A DNA stretch of 64,000 bases from Cornus controversa. Lineage: Eukaryota; Streptophyta; Magnoliopsida; Cornales; Cornaceae. Made by a program: the position numbers and the translations under genes. A model generated the notes under the pieces. That model was not told the origin of the DNA. It made no database searches and saw only the letters and a list, made by a program, of their open reading frames with translations. The stretch spans positions 29,193,797 to 29,257,796 of the forward strand of contig CM048850.1 in NCBI GenBank assembly GCA_026545225.1, given 5' to 3'. Shown piece by piece: positions 60,058 to 64,000 of this stretch (position 1 is the first letter of the stretch; each line of letters opens with the position of its first letter).

Positions 60058-60142
60058 AGCCAAAAATTTCTGCAGGCTAAGAGATGATGATTCAGTGAAC
60101 TAGAAATAGAAGGGTTGGGAATGGTGAGAGAGAGAGAGCGAG

Positions 60143-60149
60143 ATATATA
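60143..60149 (-). promoter_or_regulatory. TATA box of the GA20-oxidase
   Basis: On the minus strand GTATATATC lies about 85-90 bp before the ATG, followed by a CT-rich leader (CTCGCTCTCTCTCTC). Placement and context suit a core promoter. Confidence 0.6.
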
Positions 60150-60189
60150 CAGAAAAAATAAGAGGATGAAATTAATACGGTGAGAGGTA

Positions 60190-60848
60190 GAGAGAGTAGT
60201 AAGAGAGTGAAATAAGTTGGGAGGTGTGATGGAAGGAAAACCAAGGCTGCTCATTGGAGAAATCAGGGAACAACAATTGGAATTTTGCAGCATTGTCTTA
60301 TGCACACACAAATGTACCAAAATCTCTCTCATACACAAATATACAAAATACATGCATATAATTATTTGCACGAAAGATTTACAAAAAGCCTATATGCAGT
60401 GTACAGCGTGTCTGCAATTATTTCTTGCTTTTAGATACAGATGACAGCAACGATATTTGGCGTTTCCTTTCAGAGGGCACAAGCCGCACAACAGCATCCT
60501 CTCGTGGCTTCGACAAGAGAGAGATGATTCATGTCGCTAATTCCTAGATCTTTCTTACTAACAAGAATACAATGCACACACTGTAGTGGCTGACATTTCA
60601 TTTGATTCAAAGTTGAGATTGATGTTTTTTTTTTGGTTGAATTACCGAGGCCTCCTGAGGTTTGTTTAAATATCCTGCAGAAACTATTGGCAAAATTTTG
60701 GTCAAACCGTCCTTTAAGTTCGTTCAAATTACTCCGATCACTCTACATCAGTTAATAGTACTTGCTAAACGGACACACTGTCGTTGAGTTAGGTAAAATG
60801 ACTTAAATAACCCTCTCACTTTCACTCTCTTTTTCTTTTTCTCTATTG
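60190..60848. other. Upstream region of the GA20-oxidase with a repeat-like stretch
   Basis: No gene is visible. From about 60630 to 60840 the text (GAATTACCGAGGCCTCCTGAGG..., CTGTCGTTGAGTTAGG) looks like a dispersed plant repeat, but I cannot assign it. The remaining part could hold promoter elements of the GA20-oxidase, none of which I can name. Confidence 0.4.
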
Positions 60849-61324
60849 ATCCTGTCACATCCCAAAATTTGGACTGCCGAAGCTCCTCCTGTCTAAGCCT
60901 AAACTCCCGATTGTGAGTTGTCATGAGTGTTCGTTCGTCATCCCACTACCTGGACTGAAATACCCACTACAAATTTCAAGCATGAGGTGGTCAGTCTCAC
61001 ATAAAAAACATAAAGAATATCTACAACTGATAGCAAACAAGCATAGAATACAATGACAAAGAAAAAAAAATTTAAATGCTAACAGGTAAGTCTAATTGAA
61101 ATAAATAATACTGTTAAATATACAAAATGCGAGTCTGAACTATACAATTTGGAAATCTCGTAACTCAAGGACCCCTTAACCAAAAATTATAAAAGTAAAT
61201 ACTTAATGAAAAGATCTAAATCCCTACACCGAAGTCTGGTAAGGAATAGATGATTGTCACGCTCTATGAACTTCATGCTCTAATCTCGAGATATAAATTG
61301 TCTGGGACCTGAAATATTAACAAA
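60849..61324 (-). mobile_element. Tekay-like LTR fragment
   Basis: TGTCACATCCCAAAATTTGG on the plus strand is the mirrored LTR end (GGGATGTGACA). The following about 400 bp match 35487-35895 in order (GCATGAGGTGGTCAGTCTCAC; GACCTGAAATATTAACAA). The fragment stops exactly where the CACTA terminus begins at 61325. Confidence 0.7.
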
Positions 61325-62165
61325 TACTACAAGAAATTAGGACTTTAAGGACATTCAAATCCATCACTAAAAATCATAAAACCATCGCTAATGCTCAAAT
61401 CAGACCATCACAAAAAGTGGCATCTCGAAAGGTCATTAGTGACTCTCAAGTTTTACCGTCACAAAAAAGCGGCGTATTGGCGACGGTTTTGACCGTCACT
61501 AATAACTGAACTATTAGTGACGGTCAGCAAATGTCACTAATACGCTGTCACAAAAAAGTGATGTATTAGCGACAGTTTTGACTGTCACTAATAACTAGAC
61601 TATTAGTGACGATTTGGAACTATCACTAATACGCATACCTATTAGTGACAATATGTCCTGTCCCTAATACTACAAATAATTTTTTTAATTTATATATTTT
61701 GCTTAATTTCTGTTTTTGTAATATGCTTGATTTGTTAATTTACATTTCTTAAGATAATAACAATATAAAAAATATATCAATATCAAAATTAAAAAAAAAA
61801 ATTATATATATGACAATATTAAATAAATATTGCATAAATTACATAACAATATCTTAGGACTTTTTATAAATAAAACCAATAAGTACAAGCTAGTTCAACA
61901 TCTAATATAACAAAACAGAATATAAACCAAACAAATTTATCTTGAAATAAAACAAGCATGCATTAAACAATATAGATCCAAGATAAAACAAAATAAACCT
62001 ACAAAAGCAAATCCAGAATTAAGGTGGTGTGGGTGCTGAATGAGGTGTTGGTGTTAGGGCTGACTTTGATGTTGTTGGTGTTGATTGGGGCTGCTGAGCG
62101 AATTGGAATCATGGTGGTGGATGCTGATACTACCACCATGGTGGCCGCTGGGGATACCTTGAAAG
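61325..62165 (-). mobile_element. CACTA end, copy 1
   Basis: TACTACAAGAAATTAGGAC at 61325 is a one-base variant of the CACTA terminus. It is followed by about ten alternating TTAGTGACGGT / ACCGTCACTAA words to 61665, an AT-rich stretch, and a minus-strand coding scrap near 62165-62025 (YPQRPPWWYQHPPP, then Pro/Gln-rich) typical of the C-terminal end of a CACTA transposase. This makes it the 3' end of a minus-strand element. Homology with copy 2 ends at GGGGATACCTTG. Confidence 0.75.
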
Positions 62166-62435
62166 CCCTCTTTGAAACTTTCTCTCTCTAGAACTTCACT
62201 TTTTCTTTCTAGAATTTGTTATATGCTCTTTATTACAAGAATTGTGATATATCTATCTATTACACATTTTCTAGCTATATATCTGATTTGAGGCTCAAAA
62301 GATCCCTGAATTTTCGTCCAAGGCATCTTTTAGAAGGACTTAGACAAGTGGCCAAATGGAGAAAATATCTTCAAACTACATCTTCAACACGAATTTACGA
62401 TACATCGAAGTTGTCACTTCGATCCATCAAAGTTC
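62166..62435. other. Spacer between the two CACTA ends
   Basis: No gene is present. The last 35 bp (62402-62435) are a worn version of palindromic cassette 1 (ACATCGAAGTTGTCACTTCG...), cut by the second CACTA terminus. Confidence 0.55.
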
Positions 62436-63451
62436 CACTACAAGAAATAAGGGCTTTAGAGACAGTCAAATCCGTCACTAAAAGTCCAAAAACTGCCGCT
62501 AATGCTCAAATCGGACCGTCACTAAAAGTGGCGTCGTGAAAGGTCATTAGTGACGGTTAAGCTTTACCGTCACAAAAAAATGGTGTATTAGTGACGGTTT
62601 TAACCATCACTAATAACTGGACTATTAGTGATGGTGAGGGACTGTCACTAATACGCTTGCGTATTAGTGACGGTTTTGACTGTCACTAATAACTAGACTA
62701 TTAGTGATGGTCATGAACTATCACTAATACGCTGGTGTATTAGAAAATGGTTTAACCGTCACTAATAACTGGACTATTAGTGACGGTCATGAACTGTCAC
62801 TAATACGCTGGTGTATTAGCAACGGGTTGACCGTCACTAATAACTGGACTATTAGTGACGGTCAAGAACTGTTCCTAATACGCATGAGTATTAAGGACGG
62901 TTTGTCCTGTCCCTAATACCTACATTTAGACTGTCCCTAATACTATAAATAATTTTTTTAATTTATATATTTTGCTTAATTTTTGTTTTTATAATTTGCT
63001 TGATTTGTTAATTTACATTTCTTAAGCTAATAACAATATAAAAAATATATTAATATCAAAATTCAAAATAAATTATATATATGACAATATTAAATAAATA
63101 TTGCATAAATTACGTAACAATACCTAATTAGGACTTTTTTATAAAAAAAAACCAATAAGTTAATACAAGCTAGTTCATAATCCAAGATAACAAAACAAAA
63201 CATAAATTAAACAAATTTGTCTTGAAATAAAACAAGCATGCATTGAACAATATAGATCCAAGATAGAACCTACAAAAGAAAATCCAAAATTAAGGTGGTG
63301 TTGGTGCTGAATGGGGTGTTGGTGTTGGGGCTGACTCTAATGTCGTTTGTATTGGTGTTGATTGGGGCTGCTGAGAAAACTGGAACCATGGTGGTGGATG
63401 ATGTGGATGCTAATACTACCACCATGGTAGCGGCTGGGGATACCTTGGTAT
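62436..63451 (-). mobile_element. CACTA end, copy 2
   Basis: A perfect CACTACAAGAAATAAGGGC terminus is followed by a longer set of TTAGTGACGGT / ACCGTCACTAA palindromes (62450-62940) than in copy 1, and by the same AT-rich stretch and Pro/Gln-rich transposase scrap (63450-63285). The orientation is the same as copy 1. At about 63451 it passes without any CACTA terminus into xylanase sequence. The far end is outside the window or lost. Confidence 0.78.
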
Positions 63452-64000
63452 TCTCCTAAAAACCCATAAAAACTATACGAACCATAGTCATCCATCTGAC
63501 CCTCCACCACTCTGGTTTGCCATTCTTTCAGGAGCTTGTCCACGACATCACCGGCTGGGAGGTTATGAAAATCATCATCTGTGAGGCACATTCTGTAGCA
63601 CCCATGTGGGTGGTAGTGCAGTCCAAAGCATTATTCCATTGATAGAAAGGTGTGAGAAGCCTTCTCTCAGCACTACTTCTAGATATGAAGCCTACAAAAA
63701 CTAGTAAAAAGAAGGGAAAAAACCATAATTTGTGGGGGATTGCATTGAAATGTTCACACCAAATACTTATTCAATCTTATAATTGCATATATACCTGTGT
63801 TTCCTAATCAAGTGTATTGCTGATATCAACCTCTGTAAGCCAAATAGGAAGCTCTATTGTGGCCAACTTGTCTAGGACAGCTCTGATAAGAGAAGGGTTT
63901 GGCACTGTAAAGTGGCTTTTTAGGCCAATTCTATCCCTTAACACAGCACTGCTTTTGAGTTCTCTTAGCCTTGAATTAATGTAGTTGTCAACAGTGGAAC
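63452..64000 (-). pseudogene. GH10 endo-1,4-beta-xylanase, 3' part, broken and fused to CACTA sequence
   Basis: Family GH10 enzymes cut xylan in plant cell walls. Two exons are visible on the minus strand, 63795-64000+ (STVDNYINSRLRELKSS; HFTVPNPSLIRAVLDKLAT; LPIWLTEVDIS, whose Glu is the expected nucleophile) and 63452-63691 (EGFSHLSINGIMLWTAL; GCYRMCLTDDDFHNLPAGDV; GSYSFYGFLGEY), with a 103-bp GT-AG intron. A TAG at 63804-63806 replaces the Gln of the family motif LDQETQ, and one extra base near 63620 shifts the frame between WTAL and HPHGCY. After FLGEY the sequence becomes CACTA-derived, so the normal C-terminus is missing. It is a dead gene or a captured fragment; the N-terminal part is outside the window. 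Confidence 0.85.

Noticed and set aside
60058-60063. An earlier start for the GA20-oxidase
   Set aside because: The codon is TTG; the ATG at 60057 gives the expected length and start.

Overview
This is nuclear DNA from a flowering plant, most likely a eudicot. It contains a 2-oxoglutarate-dependent gibberellin oxidase split by GT-AG introns, a plant-type carboxylesterase and a GH10 xylanase. These sit in a sea of plant transposons (Ty3/gypsy of the Athila, Tat and Tekay kinds, Copia scraps, a TRIM and CACTA elements). I see no bacterial operons, CRISPR arrays, rRNA or tRNA genes. The species cannot be named from this sequence.

Layout. 1-6458: worn LTR-type pieces, including a Tekay-like LTR with its primer-binding site. 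6459-17996: a Tat-lineage element on the minus strand with a 5-bp target duplication (TGTGG). It carries an antisense gene and a short tandem array in its 3' part, and a young 571-bp TRIM sits inside its gag. 18656-29515: an LTR-like sequence with a 58-bp tandem repeat, split by a minus-strand Athila element (18993-28405, target duplication AGCAC). 29593-30596: a carboxylesterase gene with one frameshift. 31516-34085: a solo LTR of Tekay type. 34114-42460: a Copia gag scrap, a CACTA end, a Tekay remnant and another DNA-transposon fragment holding a hairpin MITE. 42461-51364: a second Athila copy. 51366-57016: a CACTA element with a recognisable but stopped transposase. 58116-60057: the one intact host gene, gibberellin 20-oxidase, on the minus strand in three exons. 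60849-63451: an LTR scrap and two CACTA ends in direct orientation. 63452-64000: the 3' part of a GH10 endo-xylanase, broken and fused to CACTA sequence, running off the window.

How the parts relate. Host gene content is low (one intact gene, two damaged). Nesting gives relative ages: the TRIM is younger than the Tat element, and the Athila copy is younger than the 58-bp array. The carboxylesterase start codon lies about 80 bp beyond LTR-like sequence that supplies the nearest TATA box, so a promoter borrowed from a transposon is possible.

The most unusual signal is not a gene. Three unrelated LTR-type sequences (101-250; 23773-23885 with its sister copy 45478-45591; 33614-33725) each carry a different short CGAT-centred, near-palindromic word, repeated four times as two close pairs around a spacer. 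A worn single pair occurs at 62402-62435. I do not know a described function for this layout.
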